Below are positions 1-9,002 of a stretch of DNA of 64,000 nucleotides, piece by piece. Under the pieces are notes generated by a model. It had not been told where the DNA came from. It saw only the letters and a list, made by a program, of their open reading frames with translations, and ran no database searches. The stretch comes from an uncultured Chlorobiaceae bacterium (GTDB lineage: Bacteria > Bacteroidota > Chlorobiia > Chlorobiales > Chlorobiaceae). The stretch covers positions 124,001-188,000 of the forward strand of contig CAIJGA010000008.1 of the NCBI GenBank assembly GCA_903820085.1. The letters are read 5' to 3'. Position 1 is the first letter of the stretch. Every line of letters starts with the position of its first letter. The position numbers were made by a program, and so were the translations under genes.

Positions 1-60
1 GCTTTTTCAAAAATATTGTCGGATGGGCAATTTCATCAGTCAAATAACATTATTTTTTTG

Positions 61-2076
61 ATGACCGACATTATGGGCGCAAAAAAGGCGATTGCCGAGC
101 TTCGTCAGGAGATTGAGCGGCACAACCGTCTCTATTACGTTGAAGCAAGGCCGGAGCTCTCCGATTTTGACTTTGATCGGCTTCTCGAACAGCTTATCGC
201 AATTGAACGCCAGTTCCCGGAACTGGTTACCCCCGACAGCCCCTCGCAGCGAGTGGGAGGTACCATTACCAGGGAGTTCCCTTCGGTACTGCACCGTGAA
301 CCGATGTTGAGCCTCTCCAATACCTACTCCTTAGCTGAAGTGGAGGAGTTTTACAGCCGTGTCCGAAAGCTTCTTCTGTTCGAAGGGGTGGCGGAGCAAA
401 AAATGGTTGCCGAGTTGAAGTTCGACGGCGTTGCCATCAGCCTCCTTTTTCGTGATGGACTTCTGGTCAGGGGAGCAACAAGGGGTGACGGCCGTCAGGG
501 TGACGATATCACCGCTAATCTCAAAACCATTGCTACGATTCCGCTGAGACTGGATGGCAGGCTTGTTGCTGATCTTCAGGGGGAGGTCGAGGTACGTGGC
601 GAAGTCTTCATGCGCAAGGATGATTTTGAGCGCCTTAACGAGAGTCGTTTGGAGGAGGATCGCTTTGCCAATCCCCGCAATGCTACGGCAGGCACTCTCA
701 AACTGCAGGATTCCGCCGAGGTTGCCCGTCGCCGAATGTGTTTTGTTGCATACTACCTTAAGGGGCTCAAGGACGAATCGACTGCACACTTCAGTCGCCT
801 TGAACTGCTCAGCCGACTTGGTTTCTTTACCGGTGATCATTACCGCTTGTGTCAAGAAGTGCAGGATATCAATGCCTTTATTGAAGAGTGGGCTGGAAAT
901 CGCTGGCAGCTTCCTTATGAGACCGATGGGGTGGTGCTTAAGCTTAACGATGTGCGTTTCTGGGAAAAACTGGGCGCAACCGCCAAAAGTCCGCGTTGGG
1001 CAATCGCCTACAAATATCCGGCACAGCAGGCCAGAACGGTACTCCATAACGTGCTTTTTCAGGTCGGTCGGCTTGGTACCATTACTCCGGTTGCTGAACT
1101 TGAGCCTGTGCTGCTTGCCGGATCAACGGTCTCCCGCTCTACCCTCCATAATTTCGATGAGATTGAGCGCCTTGGTGTCATGATTCATGACCGGGTTATT
1201 ATCGAAAAATCAGGAGAGGTGATTCCCAAAGTGGTGCGCATCATACCCGAAGAGCGCCCCGCCGATGCCGAGCCCATTCTGCCTCCCATGCACTGTCCCT
1301 CATGCCAGTCACTCCTGGTCAGGCCGGAGAACGAAGTCAGTTACTACTGCCCGAACGAAGAGGAGTGTCCGGCCCAGATCAAGGGGCGCGTGCTCCACTT
1401 TGCCTCGCGCAATGCCATGGATATCCAGACCCTTGGCGAAGCTCTGGTTGAACAGCTTGTCGCCAGAGGGCTTGTCAAGGACCCTGGCGATCTCTATTTT
1501 CTCCAGGAACCACAGCTTGAAAAGCTTGAACGCATGGGGCAAAAATCGGCACAAAATATCTTGCGTGCCTTGGAGAAAAGTCGAGAAAAGAGCTATGAAC
1601 AATTGCTCTATGCCCTTGGTATCCGTCACGTCGGGCGCGCTACCGCCCGTGAGCTTTCGCAAGCCTGTCCATCAATTGATGCCCTCCGGCAGTCGAGCGA
1701 GGAGCAGCTTGCAACCGTGCCTGATATCGGTCCGGTTGTTGCCCGCAGTATAATCGACTATTTTGCAAAACCATCATGGCCGCAACTCCTTGAAAAACTC
1801 CGTACAGCCGGCCTGCCACTCTGTGCCTCAGAACCCCGAGAACAGGTCAACCGCAACTTTGAGGGGCTTAGCGTCCTTTTTACCGGAGGACTTGACCGTT
1901 ATGACCGTCAGGCAGCTTCGGAACTGGTGTTTGAGCGTGGCGGAAGGGTAGTCGGCTCAGTCAGTAAAAAGACCGGCATGGTTGTTGCAGGTCATGATCC
2001 CGGCAGCAAACTCCAGAAAGCCCTGAAGCTCGGAGTCCGGGTCGTATCGGAGGATGAGTTTGAGGCCATGCTCTAA
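61..2076 (+). CDS. ligA: NAD-dependent DNA ligase LigA
   Basis: Seals nicks in duplex DNA using NAD+ during replication and repair. The 671-residue length fits the family. Domain Ia shows HNRLYY followed by an SDFDFD segment. The adenylation motif KFDG supplies the nucleotidyl lysine at about residue 120. A four-cysteine zinc finger lies near residues 415-440 (CPSC ... CPNEEEC), followed by helix-hairpin-helix repeats and a C-terminal BRCT domain ([12 protein letters not shown]). The frame is open upstream to a TTG at 16. The ATG at 61 is preferred because the residues before it are unlike the family; an ATG at 73 is also possible. A VanZ-like gene follows 51 bases later on the same strand. 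Confidence 0.97.
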   Translation: MTDIMGAKKAIAELRQEIERHNRLYYVEARPELSDFDFDRLLEQLIAIERQFPELVTPDSPSQRVGGTITREFPSVLHREPMLSLSNTYSLAEVEEFYSRVRKLLLFEGVAEQKMVAELKFDGVAISLLFRDGLLVRGATRGDGRQGDDITANLKTIATIPLRLDGRLVADLQGEVEVRGEVFMRKDDFERLNESRLEEDRFANPRNATAGTLKLQDSAEVARRRMCFVAYYLKGLKDESTAHFSRLELLSRLGFFTGDHYRLCQEVQDINAFIEEWAGNRWQLPYETDGVVLKLNDVRFWEKLGATAKSPRWAIAYKYPAQQARTVLHNVLFQVGRLGTITPVAELEPVLLAGSTVSRSTLHNFDEIERLGVMIHDRVIIEKSGEVIPKVVRIIPEERPADAEPILPPMHCPSCQSLLVRPENEVSYYCPNEEECPAQIKGRVLHFASRNAMDIQTLGEALVEQLVARGLVKDPGDLYFLQEPQLEKLERMGQKSAQNILRALEKSREKSYEQLLYALGIRHVGRATARELSQACPSIDALRQSSEEQLATVPDIGPVVARSIIDYFAKPSWPQLLEKLRTAGLPLCASEPREQVNRNFEGLSVLFTGGLDRYDRQAASELVFERGGRVVGSVSKKTGMVVAGHDPGSKLQKALKLGVRVVSEDEFEAML

Positions 2077-2127
2077 AAAAAACACCTCCGGAAATCCATC
2101 AATAACCACTCAAGCTCCTCCCTGAAG

Positions 2128-2511
2128 ATGAACAGAAAAGAGCATCAGGTGATGATCGTTGCCCGCCTTATACTGGCTGTTACCATAGCCTTTATCAGCT
2201 GGCAAGCTACAATTCAGAACGGGATTGAGCCACCGCCCGTAGAGAATGGCGACAAGATTCTTCATTTTCTTGCCTTTGGTACTCTTGCTCTTCTGGCGGA
2301 TTACGCATTTCCGCGCAGTCGGTTCGGGTTCACCAAAATAATCCTGTTGGTCATTTACGGTCTGGCTATAGAGGTCGTTCAGTCTTATCTGCCCTACCGT
2401 TCCGCATCAGCTGCCGACCTCCTGTCCGATATTATCGGTATTTGTATCTATGCATGCTTTATCCCGCTTCTTAAACGCCTTCAGCTCTATTCCAGGTACT
2501 GGAACAAGTAA
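2128..2511 (+). CDS. VanZ-like family membrane protein
   Basis: A 127-residue integral membrane protein with about four hydrophobic segments. The family signature is present: DKILHFLAFGTLALL near residue 40, and a later segment with EVVQSYLPYRSASAADLLSD, which matches the conserved E-x2-Q ... R-S-x3-D-x3-N/D pattern of VanZ-like proteins. VanZ is named for low-level teicoplanin resistance, but most chromosomal homologues have no assigned function, so a resistance role should not be read into it. It lies downstream of ligA and is closed by a hairpin terminator at about 2548-2580. Confidence 0.85.
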   Translation: MNRKEHQVMIVARLILAVTIAFISWQATIQNGIEPPPVENGDKILHFLAFGTLALLADYAFPRSRFGFTKIILLVIYGLAIEVVQSYLPYRSASAADLLSDIIGICIYACFIPLLKRLQLYSRYWNK

Positions 2512-2547
2512 CCGCCTAAGGTGGTATGACGGTTTTACTGTTATCAT

Positions 2548-2580
2548 CCCTCCCGATCCGGTGACCGAAGGGAGGGTTTT
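2548..2580 (+). terminator. Rho-independent terminator after the VanZ-like gene
   Basis: CCCTCCC at 2548-2554 pairs exactly with GGGAGGG at 2570-2576 and is followed by TTTT on the plus strand. Inside the loop, CCGGT and ACCG can add further pairs. It sits 37 bases after the VanZ-like stop codon, between two convergent genes. Confidence 0.8.
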
Positions 2581-2587
2581 GAATGGA

Positions 2588-3337
2588 TTATTTCTTTGCG
2601 ACGTAGAGAATGGAGGTTTCAAAGGTCATCGGGAAATAGTCAGCCTTCTTGAAGCCGCTTTTTTTGAGAATGGCCGTGAAGGCTTCAGCCTGTGGAAACT
2701 TTTCGACCGAGTGGGGAAGGTAGTCGTAGGCAAAGGTCGATTTGCTGAACAAGCCTGCAATTTTTGGCAGTACCTTTTTGAAGTAGATCAGGTAGAGCTT
2801 TTTCATGAGGCCATTGCGTGGTATCATGGGCTCAATAATGAGCGCATGACCGCCTGGCTTAAGGACACGGTGAAACTCCCGCATTCCCTCGTCCAGGTTT
2901 TCAAAATTTCGTACGCCGAATCCTGCGCTGACAATATCAAAACTGGCATTGCCAAAAGGAAGTTTTTCAGCATACCCTTCGATAAAGGTGATCTGCGGGT
3001 ACTTTTTCCTTGCAAGAGCAAGCATTTCAGGTGAAAGGTCCAGGGCCGTAACTTTTGCGCCGGCTATTTTCGCCATAGAGTTCGCCAGATCACCGGTGCC
3101 GGTTGCGACATCGAGAATCTTTGGGGAAAAACTTTTTCCAAGCAGTATTTTTGCCCGGTTTGTGGCCTTTGCCCTCCAGTAGTTGTCTATGCCCAGACTC
3201 AGCAGATGATTTAAAAAGTCATAGGTCGGGGCAACCTCATCAAACATTCTCTGAATCGAGGCTCTTGATTTCGTCTGATTAAGAGATTTTGCGCTCTCTT
3301 TTGCCTGACTTGCCGACAGCTCAGTTTTTTTTGCCAT
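2588..3337 (-). CDS. menG: Demethylmenaquinone methyltransferase (MenG/UbiE)
   Basis: SAM-dependent C-methyltransferase for the last step of menaquinone synthesis. The UbiE/MenG signature is clear: [20 protein letters not shown] near residue 30, then W-R. SAM motif I is [12 protein letters not shown], and the C-terminal family motif is RVLKPGG. The frame runs further upstream, but the ATG at 3337 (MAKKTEL) gives 249 residues, close to the usual length, and overlaps the end of hisI by 17 bases; an ATG at 3343 is an alternative. Green sulfur bacteria use menaquinone and chlorobiumquinone rather than ubiquinone, so the MenG reading is favoured over UbiE. Confidence 0.93.
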   Translation of the reverse strand: MAKKTELSASQAKESAKSLNQTKSRASIQRMFDEVAPTYDFLNHLLSLGIDNYWRAKATNRAKILLGKSFSPKILDVATGTGDLANSMAKIAGAKVTALDLSPEMLALARKKYPQITFIEGYAEKLPFGNASFDIVSAGFGVRNFENLDEGMREFHRVLKPGGHALIIEPMIPRNGLMKKLYLIYFKKVLPKIAGLFSKSTFAYDYLPHSVEKFPQAEAFTAILKKSGFKKADYFPMTFETSILYVAKK

Positions 3338-3734
3338 AAACATCTTCCGGGTTAAACAGCAGTGTATCACAGATTTCCATTGAGAGATCATTCTTGGCCT
3401 TGCGGTAAAAGCAGGAGTGGTAGCCCACATGGCAGGCTCCGCCAGTCTGGGAGACTTTTAAAAGCAGGGTATCTCCATCGCAGTCGATCAGGATATCGTG
3501 CACCACCTGCATGTTGCCGGACGATTCACCTTTCAGCCAGAGCTTCTTGCGGCTGCGGCTCCAGTAACAGGCTCTCTTTTTCTCAAGAGTCATCTTAAGG
3601 CTTTCGAGGTTCATCCATGCCATCATCAAAACCTTACCGGTTTCATTATCTTGCACAATGGCAGGTACAAGTCCTTTTTCATCGAACGTTACCGTTTCAA
3701 GAAAGCTTTTCTCTATATCTTGATTATCGCCCAT
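3321..3734 (-). CDS. hisI: Phosphoribosyl-AMP cyclohydrolase HisI
   Basis: Third step of histidine synthesis: opens the adenine ring of phosphoribosyl-AMP. The protein has 137 residues and is monofunctional, with no HisE pyrophosphohydrolase domain. Metal-binding residues are visible in [19 protein letters not shown], and the family-specific GYHSCFYR follows, giving the three conserved cysteines. Its 3' end overlaps menG, which suggests co-transcription. No clear Shine-Dalgarno precedes the ATG at 3734. The other his genes in the window (hisH, hisA) are 10 kb away, so the pathway is dispersed. Confidence 0.95.
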   Translation of the reverse strand: MGDNQDIEKSFLETVTFDEKGLVPAIVQDNETGKVLMMAWMNLESLKMTLEKKRACYWSRSRKKLWLKGESSGNMQVVHDILIDCDGDTLLLKVSQTGGACHVGYHSCFYRKAKNDLSMEICDTLLFNPEDVYGKKN

Positions 3735-3903
3735 TGATGGTGTAGATTAAGTGTTTTTTATGCAAGCGCTCATCCCAGCCAAAGGGCAGGGAAAAGAAAA
3801 TTGTTTTTAAAGATTGATAAAATTATGGAAAAAACAAGGTCGGAATGGATAAAAAGATCAAAACAGGTAACTTCCCAAAGCTGAATTAATAATAATCGTC
3901 CTT

Positions 3904-4986
3904 ATGCAACCCCTACAGAAATTTCTTCCAAAATATTCCATTGCTCTTGCTGTCATTTTTATTGCTACGGTGTTTTTCCTGATGACGAGAGGCAACAGGG
4001 TTGATATTGAGGCTGAACGCGTGACCAATGCGGAGCTGGTTCAGGCAATCTATGCGACAGGGTTTGTTGAGGCAGAGTCGGTTGCAAACCTCAGTGCTGA
4101 ATCTTCGGGAACCGTCAGTTCTGTCAGCGCACAGGAAGGGCAGCACGTTATCTCCGGGCAGAAAATCCTGCAATTCAGCAGCCCGCAGCCACAACTTGCC
4201 CTCCGTGAAGCAAAGTCCGCATGGGTTGAACAGCAGGCTCAGACGAGAGATAACAGGCTTCGCTGTATCAGAAAGAAAAACCTTTTCAGTGAAGGAGCGA
4301 TATCGCGTCAGGAACTTGATGAGGCTGAGAAAAACAGCATTCAGGGCGAAGAGCTGCTCCAGCAGAAAGCGCTTCAGTTGAAGATGCGTGAGGATGACCT
4401 GAAAAAACTGACGGTCAGCGCTCCTATTTCCGGCATCCTGACCTTGCAGAACGTCAAGGAGGGAGACTATGTTACGGTCAATACCCTCGTTGCACGGGTG
4501 GTCGATACCTCCAGCTATATGGTTACCGTCGAGGTTGACGAACTCGACATGCCCCGCTTACGCAACGGCCAGAAGGCAACGGTGGCTTTTGATGCCTATC
4601 CGGACAAGCGCCTCTCAGCCGTTGTTTCCCGTATTGTGCCTCAGACAGACAGGGTAACAAAGACCTCGAAGATTTATTTGAATCTTGAGCATCCGGCGGT
4701 TGATATCCAGGCCGGGATGACGGCAACAGCAAATATTATCTACAACATCAGATCGAATGCCCTGCTTGTCAGAAAAAGTTCGGTGCTTGAGGAAAATCAT
4801 CAGAGCTATGTCTGGAAAATTGAAAATGGTCGATTGAAAAAAGAGCCTATCCTGATTGGGGCAAGCGATTTGACTTTTGTAGAGGTACTGAAGGGACTTA
4901 AAAAAGGGGACAAAATTGCGCTTGCTCCCGCAAAAGATTTACATGAAGGAATGGAGGTCAACATTATTCCTTCCGGGAAGTCCTGA
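3904..4986 (+). CDS. HlyD/RND-type periplasmic adaptor subunit
   Basis: A 360-residue membrane-fusion protein. It has one N-terminal membrane anchor (about residues 13-28). A lipoyl half-motif follows (AESSGTVSSVSAQEGQHV), then a coiled-coil hairpin (about 100-165, rich in Q, E and K), a second lipoyl half (KKLTVSAPISGIL) and a beta-barrel/membrane-proximal region. Such adaptors link an inner-membrane pump (RND, ABC or MacB type) to an outer-membrane channel. No pump or TolC-like gene is present here, so the partner must be encoded elsewhere. It precedes the ferrochelatase-like gene by 20 bases and probably shares its transcript. Confidence 0.88.
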   Translation: MQPLQKFLPKYSIALAVIFIATVFFLMTRGNRVDIEAERVTNAELVQAIYATGFVEAESVANLSAESSGTVSSVSAQEGQHVISGQKILQFSSPQPQLALREAKSAWVEQQAQTRDNRLRCIRKKNLFSEGAISRQELDEAEKNSIQGEELLQQKALQLKMREDDLKKLTVSAPISGILTLQNVKEGDYVTVNTLVARVVDTSSYMVTVEVDELDMPRLRNGQKATVAFDAYPDKRLSAVVSRIVPQTDRVTKTSKIYLNLEHPAVDIQAGMTATANIIYNIRSNALLVRKSSVLEENHQSYVWKIENGRLKKEPILIGASDLTFVEVLKGLKKGDKIALAPAKDLHEGMEVNIIPSGKS

Positions 4987-5006
4987 ACTTATTATTTTAA
5001 AAGGAG

Positions 5007-6014
5007 ATGGCGTCACGATCGAAAATAGCGGTCATTCTTGCTGCTCATGGCGAGGCTGAAACTACCCGGTTCATGGAAAATTATCGGGTTACCCGCCAGA
5101 CTCTTGCGCATGCCTCACAGGTTATGCCAATTGCTGCACCTGTTCAGAGGGCTATAGCCGTTACCTCATCGCTGAAAAAAATGCTTCGTGCCCGTACTGA
5201 TGCTCACTCGTCACCCCAAAACCGCATTACCCGTGACCAGGCAGTTGCCCTGCAGCAGCATCTCGATGCGTCATGCTCCAAAGAGCTTTTTGACTGTGAG
5301 GTGCAGGCCGCTTTTGCGGCTTCGCCTCCTTATGTGGAGCGTGTTATTGATGAGACGCGCTTTTGTGACGGTCAGGTAATTGTCTCTATGGCACCGGTTG
5401 ATACCAGCCTCTCCTGTGGCCTGCTCTGCTCCTTTCTTGCCCTCTCCCGCCAGCCGGAGGAGCTTGGGAAGGTCAAGGTTCTCAGCCGGTTCTGGGACGA
5501 TGAGAGCCTTTATTCGATCTACCTTGACCATCTCTTTGAAAAAAATTGCGGGCGGACGGCTGCATGGGATGAAAAACGGATACTGCTGCTTCTTTTTCAT
5601 GGTACACTGGTTGCCGACGTGAAAGGTGAAACTCCTCATTTTCGTACCGGGCTTGATGCAACAAGATGCTTTGCCCAGCGTCTCCAGCAGCTCATTCAGG
5701 CGGATTCCCGAAATCCTTATGGCCGGGTCATGACGGTATATCTTAACCACAACGTAGGTGGAGAGTGGACAAAACCATCATTTGAAGAGACCTGCACGAT
5801 CCTTCGAAAAGAGCGGGCTCTCAATGTTGATCTTTTCGCCCCCGGTTATTTTTCCGACGGCAATGAAACCATTCACCGGGCAGCAGAGCTGAAGGCGCTC
5901 GCATCGGTAGAGAAGGCGGCACTGATTCCCTGTGTTAACAGTGCTCCTGCCTTTACTGCCTGGCTCTCATCGAGAGTTCTTGATGCCGCGAGGCAAATCT
6001 TGAGTATGAGTTGA
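5007..6014 (+). CDS. hemH: Ferrochelatase-family protein (diverged HemH)
   Basis: Probably inserts Fe2+ into a porphyrin. At 335 residues it has the family length and layout: an N-terminal AVILAAHGEAE strand, a histidine in LLLLFHGT (H198) where ferrochelatases carry the catalytic SAHS/FSAH histidine, and GYFSDGNET (E287), matching the conserved F-x-S-D-x2-E-T that carries the catalytic glutamate. The rest is well diverged, so another chelatase-like activity cannot be excluded. A perfect AAGGAG directly abuts the ATG with no spacer, which is unusual; the next ATG would delete the N-terminal strand. It follows the HlyD adaptor closely. Confidence 0.72.
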   Translation: MASRSKIAVILAAHGEAETTRFMENYRVTRQTLAHASQVMPIAAPVQRAIAVTSSLKKMLRARTDAHSSPQNRITRDQAVALQQHLDASCSKELFDCEVQAAFAASPPYVERVIDETRFCDGQVIVSMAPVDTSLSCGLLCSFLALSRQPEELGKVKVLSRFWDDESLYSIYLDHLFEKNCGRTAAWDEKRILLLLFHGTLVADVKGETPHFRTGLDATRCFAQRLQQLIQADSRNPYGRVMTVYLNHNVGGEWTKPSFEETCTILRKERALNVDLFAPGYFSDGNETIHRAAELKALASVEKAALIPCVNSAPAFTAWLSSRVLDAARQILSMS

Positions 6015-6110
6015 TCCTGGCTTTGCCGAATGGTTAAGACGACTCTTGTGTTTAATTTTTTGTCTGGGTAACGGGTAACGCATAACAAGAGACGAAAAGG
6101 AGTTGCCAAT

Positions 6111-6953
6111 ATGGGCCGAGCGGCTGTTTTTATAGATGGAGCAAATCTGTTCTTCACGCAGCGCCACCTTGGGTGGCAGATCGATTTTTCCCGTTTAATG
6201 GCTTTTTTCATGTCAGGGTATGCTCCAGTCCAGGCAAACTATTACGTTCCTGCATCTGAACCGGTGTCTGAGGAAAATGCTGCATTTACCAGAGTGCTGA
6301 CGGCCCACGGGTATCGGATCACCTCTAAACCGGTTAAAAAGATTGTCAACAAGGAGACTGGCGTCATCGTCATGAAAGGCAATCTTGATGTTGAGCTGGT
6401 TGTCGATGCCCTGAGCGGTGCCGATCAGTACGATACGTTCATTCTCTTCAGTGGCGACAGTGATTTTCTTCCTCTTTTGAGGGCATTGAAAGAGCAGGGA
6501 AAGGAGGTGCAGGTCTATTCCACACAAGGGCTCAGCGCAAGGGAGCTGCTGGCCGAACCGGGCATAGCCTATCATGATCTTGCACTGCTCAAAGAACGTA
6601 TCGAACAGGTTAGGCCGGGGGAATCCATGCGCGTATACGGGCTCGGAGCAGGTAATGATCAGGAGTTTTCGCTTCCTCTGCCCGATATCGGGGAGACCTT
6701 TTCCGGTACGGTACTTAAGGTACAGCCCTACGGGATATTTCTCAGCAACCCCTTTCATGTCAAATGTCTTCTTCCCCTGAGTTTTCTTGGTATCAGCAAA
6801 TATATCGGTGATTTGACGGCGATTGTCCGCATGACTGATGTTTTTGAAGTGGTGGTCTTCCACGTCAATTCGACCCGTGATATTGCCGAAATTACCGTCA
6901 AGCTGGCCGATAAAAAGATGGTCGAAGAGCTGATATCAAGGATTGAGGGATAA
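6111..6953 (+). CDS. NYN/LabA-like PIN-fold protein with C-terminal S1-like domain
   Basis: Predicted RNA-binding nuclease of 280 residues. The N-terminal NYN (LabA/DUF88) domain covers about residues 1-160. Its acidic residues fit the PIN-like metal site: D9 in VFIDGAN, D93 and D99 in NLDVELVVDAL, D116 and D118 in LFSGDSDFLPLL. From about residue 194 a short OB/S1-like segment begins (GETFSGTVLKVQPYGIFLSN). A strong AAGGAG lies 9 bases upstream of the ATG. NYN domains are known or predicted RNases; the target here is unknown. The S1-like part is shorter and more diverged than a canonical S1 repeat, so that assignment is less certain than the NYN domain. Confidence 0.82.
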   Translation: MGRAAVFIDGANLFFTQRHLGWQIDFSRLMAFFMSGYAPVQANYYVPASEPVSEENAAFTRVLTAHGYRITSKPVKKIVNKETGVIVMKGNLDVELVVDALSGADQYDTFILFSGDSDFLPLLRALKEQGKEVQVYSTQGLSARELLAEPGIAYHDLALLKERIEQVRPGESMRVYGLGAGNDQEFSLPLPDIGETFSGTVLKVQPYGIFLSNPFHVKCLLPLSFLGISKYIGDLTAIVRMTDVFEVVVFHVNSTRDIAEITVKLADKKMVEELISRIEG

Positions 6954-7041
6954 TTCGCCACCCACGGGCACAGACCTTGCGAACACAGGAGTGAATCTCT
7001 TGACCATTCAGATGTAACAGCAAATAAACGGAGCAAGTGCA

Positions 7042-7488
7042 ATGAACATCTTCATTGATGCAGTAGGCTCGATAACGAACCAGCTTTCCGGCTTGTGGCC
7101 TAAGCCGGCTGAAAATCCGGAATTGGTGAACGGAAAACTCAGACCCTGCCCCGGAACACCGAACGGGGTGTGCAGTGAAAGTACCGATCCGACAGTCCGA
7201 ACTGACCCGTTCAGTTTTACCGGTACCGCTGAACAGGCATGGGCACTCTTGCAGCACGTTATCGTCGAAAACGGAGGAGTCGTGCACAAGGCAGAGAAAG
7301 AGTACCTCTGGGCAATCTTTCTCATTCCGGTGCTTGGTTTTGTCGATGATGTTGAGTTCCGGTTCAGCCCAGAGGAAGGGGTGATTCATGTCCGCTCTTT
7401 TTCACGGCTCGGCTTTTCTGACCTTGGCGTCAATCGTGGGCGGGTCGAGCAACTGCGAGCTGCATTTCAGGATGCCTTGAAGGCCTGA
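7042..7488 (+). CDS. DUF1499 family protein
   Basis: A 148-residue protein with the DUF1499 hallmark near residue 33: LRPCPGTPNGVCSE, followed by a repeated-strand core (AWALLQHVIVENGG ... GFVDDVEFRFSPEEGVIHVRSFSRLGFSDLGVNR cut here into its motifs). The family is widespread in phototrophs and proteobacteria, and its biochemical role is not established. An N-terminal hydrophobic stretch is short, so location is uncertain. It is the last gene of the plus-strand run and converges on cbiO 13 bases away. Confidence 0.8.
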   Translation: MNIFIDAVGSITNQLSGLWPKPAENPELVNGKLRPCPGTPNGVCSESTDPTVRTDPFSFTGTAEQAWALLQHVIVENGGVVHKAEKEYLWAIFLIPVLGFVDDVEFRFSPEEGVIHVRSFSRLGFSDLGVNRGRVEQLRAAFQDALKA

Positions 7489-7501
7489 GAACAGCCCCGT
7501 T

Positions 7502-8221
7502 TTATCGCTGAAGGCGCAGCGGGAGTTCAAGACTGTTGGCTTCAAGCAGCGCCCTGTTGGAGAGAATGTCTCTGGCCGGGCCATCAGCAGTAATGCGTCC
7601 CTTTTGCATAATGCAGACCCTTTCGCAGGTATCCCAGACAAAGTCGAGGTCGTGGGAAACGGTTATTTTTGTTTTTCTGAGACCATTGACCAGATTGATC
7701 AGCTTCCGTCGGTTTTTGGGGTCAAGGTCGGCTGTGGGCTCATCCATGACAATGACGTCAGGATTCATTACCAGTATCGAGGCAAAGGCAGCAAACCGCT
7801 TCTGGCCTTGTGACAGGTGTGCAGGCGGTTTATTGCGCAGTTCCCAGAGATTCAGTTCGCGGAGTGTTGCCTCGACCAGAGTTGTAATCTCCGAGGTCTT
7901 TAAACCGAGGTTTTCCGGGCCGAAAGCAATATCGTCATAGAGCCTTGCTGTAAAAAGCTGGTCATCCGGGTTTTGGAAGAGCAGGCCAATGGTTCTGTGG
8001 ATCTGGTCAAGATTTTTTTTGCTCACCCGTATGTCGCCAATCGAAATGGTGCCTTTCTGGGGCAGGTAGTAACCATTAAGGTGGTTGACCAGTGTCGATT
8101 TTCCTGCCCCGTTTGCTCCCACAATACCCACTGAGCTTCCTTCTGCCATGGCAAGGGTGATATGGTCGATGGCCTTTATGCCGTCGGGCCATGAAAAGCT
8201 GAGTCCTTCAATGGAGATCAT
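7502..8221 (-). CDS. cbiO: Cobalt/nickel ECF transporter ATPase CbiO
   Basis: Energy-coupling ATPase of an ECF-type Co2+/Ni2+ importer. Walker A is GANGAGKST (about residues 35-43), the Q-loop lies in LLFQNPDDQLF, the ABC signature is LSQGQKRF and Walker B is VIVMDEPTADLD. The ATG at 8221 (MISIEGLSF) gives 239 residues and lies 13 bases after the cbiQ stop; the longer frame would run into cbiQ. It is the last gene of the cbiMN-cbiQ-cbiO cluster. Confidence 0.94.
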   Translation of the reverse strand: MISIEGLSFSWPDGIKAIDHITLAMAEGSSVGIVGANGAGKSTLVNHLNGYYLPQKGTISIGDIRVSKKNLDQIHRTIGLLFQNPDDQLFTARLYDDIAFGPENLGLKTSEITTLVEATLRELNLWELRNKPPAHLSQGQKRFAAFASILVMNPDVIVMDEPTADLDPKNRRKLINLVNGLRKTKITVSHDLDFVWDTCERVCIMQKGRITADGPARDILSNRALLEANSLELPLRLQR

Positions 8222-8234
8222 TGGCGGCAACAAG

Positions 8235-9002
8235 TTAAAAGATAAGGCGAAGTGCCAGAAAGAGAAGAGACCAGAGCCCGACAGCTCTCCAGTCACCGGA
8301 AGTCATGCTGTCCGCAGGGCAAGCTCTCATTCGTCCCTGAAATCCCCTGGCAATCATGCTTCGGTAGAGCCGTTCGGCGCGACTGGTTGTTCTCAACAGC
8401 AACGATCCGATAAGAGAGGCTGTACGAAGCAGCTCTTTCCCTCGGTTGCCGAACGATCGAAGATCCCTTGCTTTCTGTATCGAAAGAGCCTCCTCCTGCA
8501 AAACGGAACTGTAGCGATTGAGCAGCATCAACTGCGTGACCAGCACTTCGGGAAAATGAAATGCTTCGAGTGCGCGGCAGATCCGGTAAAAGGGAATGCA
8601 GAGGGTAACCGAGAGCATGCCGGCCAGGGAGATTATTGTCTTTGCAATCATCACTGTTGCGGACATCATACCCCCTGTGATCGTGAATTCCGAGAAAAGC
8701 CACATGGGAGTGCGGTCAAGAAAAAGGTTTCCGGCGGCCATAAAAAGGATGAATGGGGAAATCTTCAGCAACCGCTTTATTATTCTTCCAGCGGGAAGCT
8801 TTGCAACGCTCATGAGGAACAGTGGAAAGGCTCCGAAAGCAATCACTCCCGAAATGTTAAATTTCGGGAGTGAAAGGAGAGAGAAAACAAAGAGAGCGGT
8901 CACCAGAAGTGCCGACCGGTCACTTCCCAGAAAAGGAGAGGGGAGTATTGATTTGTCTTTGCCTGCAAGGTCAGAACCAGGAACTTGATATCTCTTCTCC
9001 AT
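8235..9002 (-). CDS. cbiQ: ECF transporter transmembrane subunit CbiQ
   Basis: Membrane T-component that couples the ATPase to the substrate-specific subunit. The 255 residues carry about five hydrophobic segments and the CbiQ-type coupling region (SKARDLRSFG-like: IQKARDLRSFGNRG; later RAERLYRSMIARGFQGRM, which contains the A-R-G motif). The start at 9002 shares one base with the cbiM stop (TGATG on the minus strand), indicating translational coupling. Confidence 0.92.
   Translation of the reverse strand: MEKRYQVPGSDLAGKDKSILPSPFLGSDRSALLVTALFVFSLLSLPKFNISGVIAFGAFPLFLMSVAKLPAGRIIKRLLKISPFILFMAAGNLFLDRTPMWLFSEFTITGGMMSATVMIAKTIISLAGMLSVTLCIPFYRICRALEAFHFPEVLVTQLMLLNRYSSVLQEEALSIQKARDLRSFGNRGKELLRTASLIGSLLLRTTSRAERLYRSMIARGFQGRMRACPADSMTSGDWRAVGLWSLLFLALRLIF

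Noticed and set aside
331-1047. 238-codon minus-strand open frame inside ligA
   Set aside because: The plus strand has complete DNA ligase motifs across the same bases; the antisense product resembles nothing.
2450-3034. 194-codon plus-strand frame opposite menG
   Set aside because: It is antisense to a gene with complete MenG motifs and has no Shine-Dalgarno.
2588-3430. Longer start for menG inside hisI
   Set aside because: The extra 31 residues overlap hisI extensively and are unlike the family; the ATG at 3337 fits length and overlap better.
8085-8873. 262-codon plus-strand open frame opposite cbiQ and the start of cbiO
   Set aside because: It lies antisense to two clearly recognised transporter genes, has low-complexity basic content and no family match.
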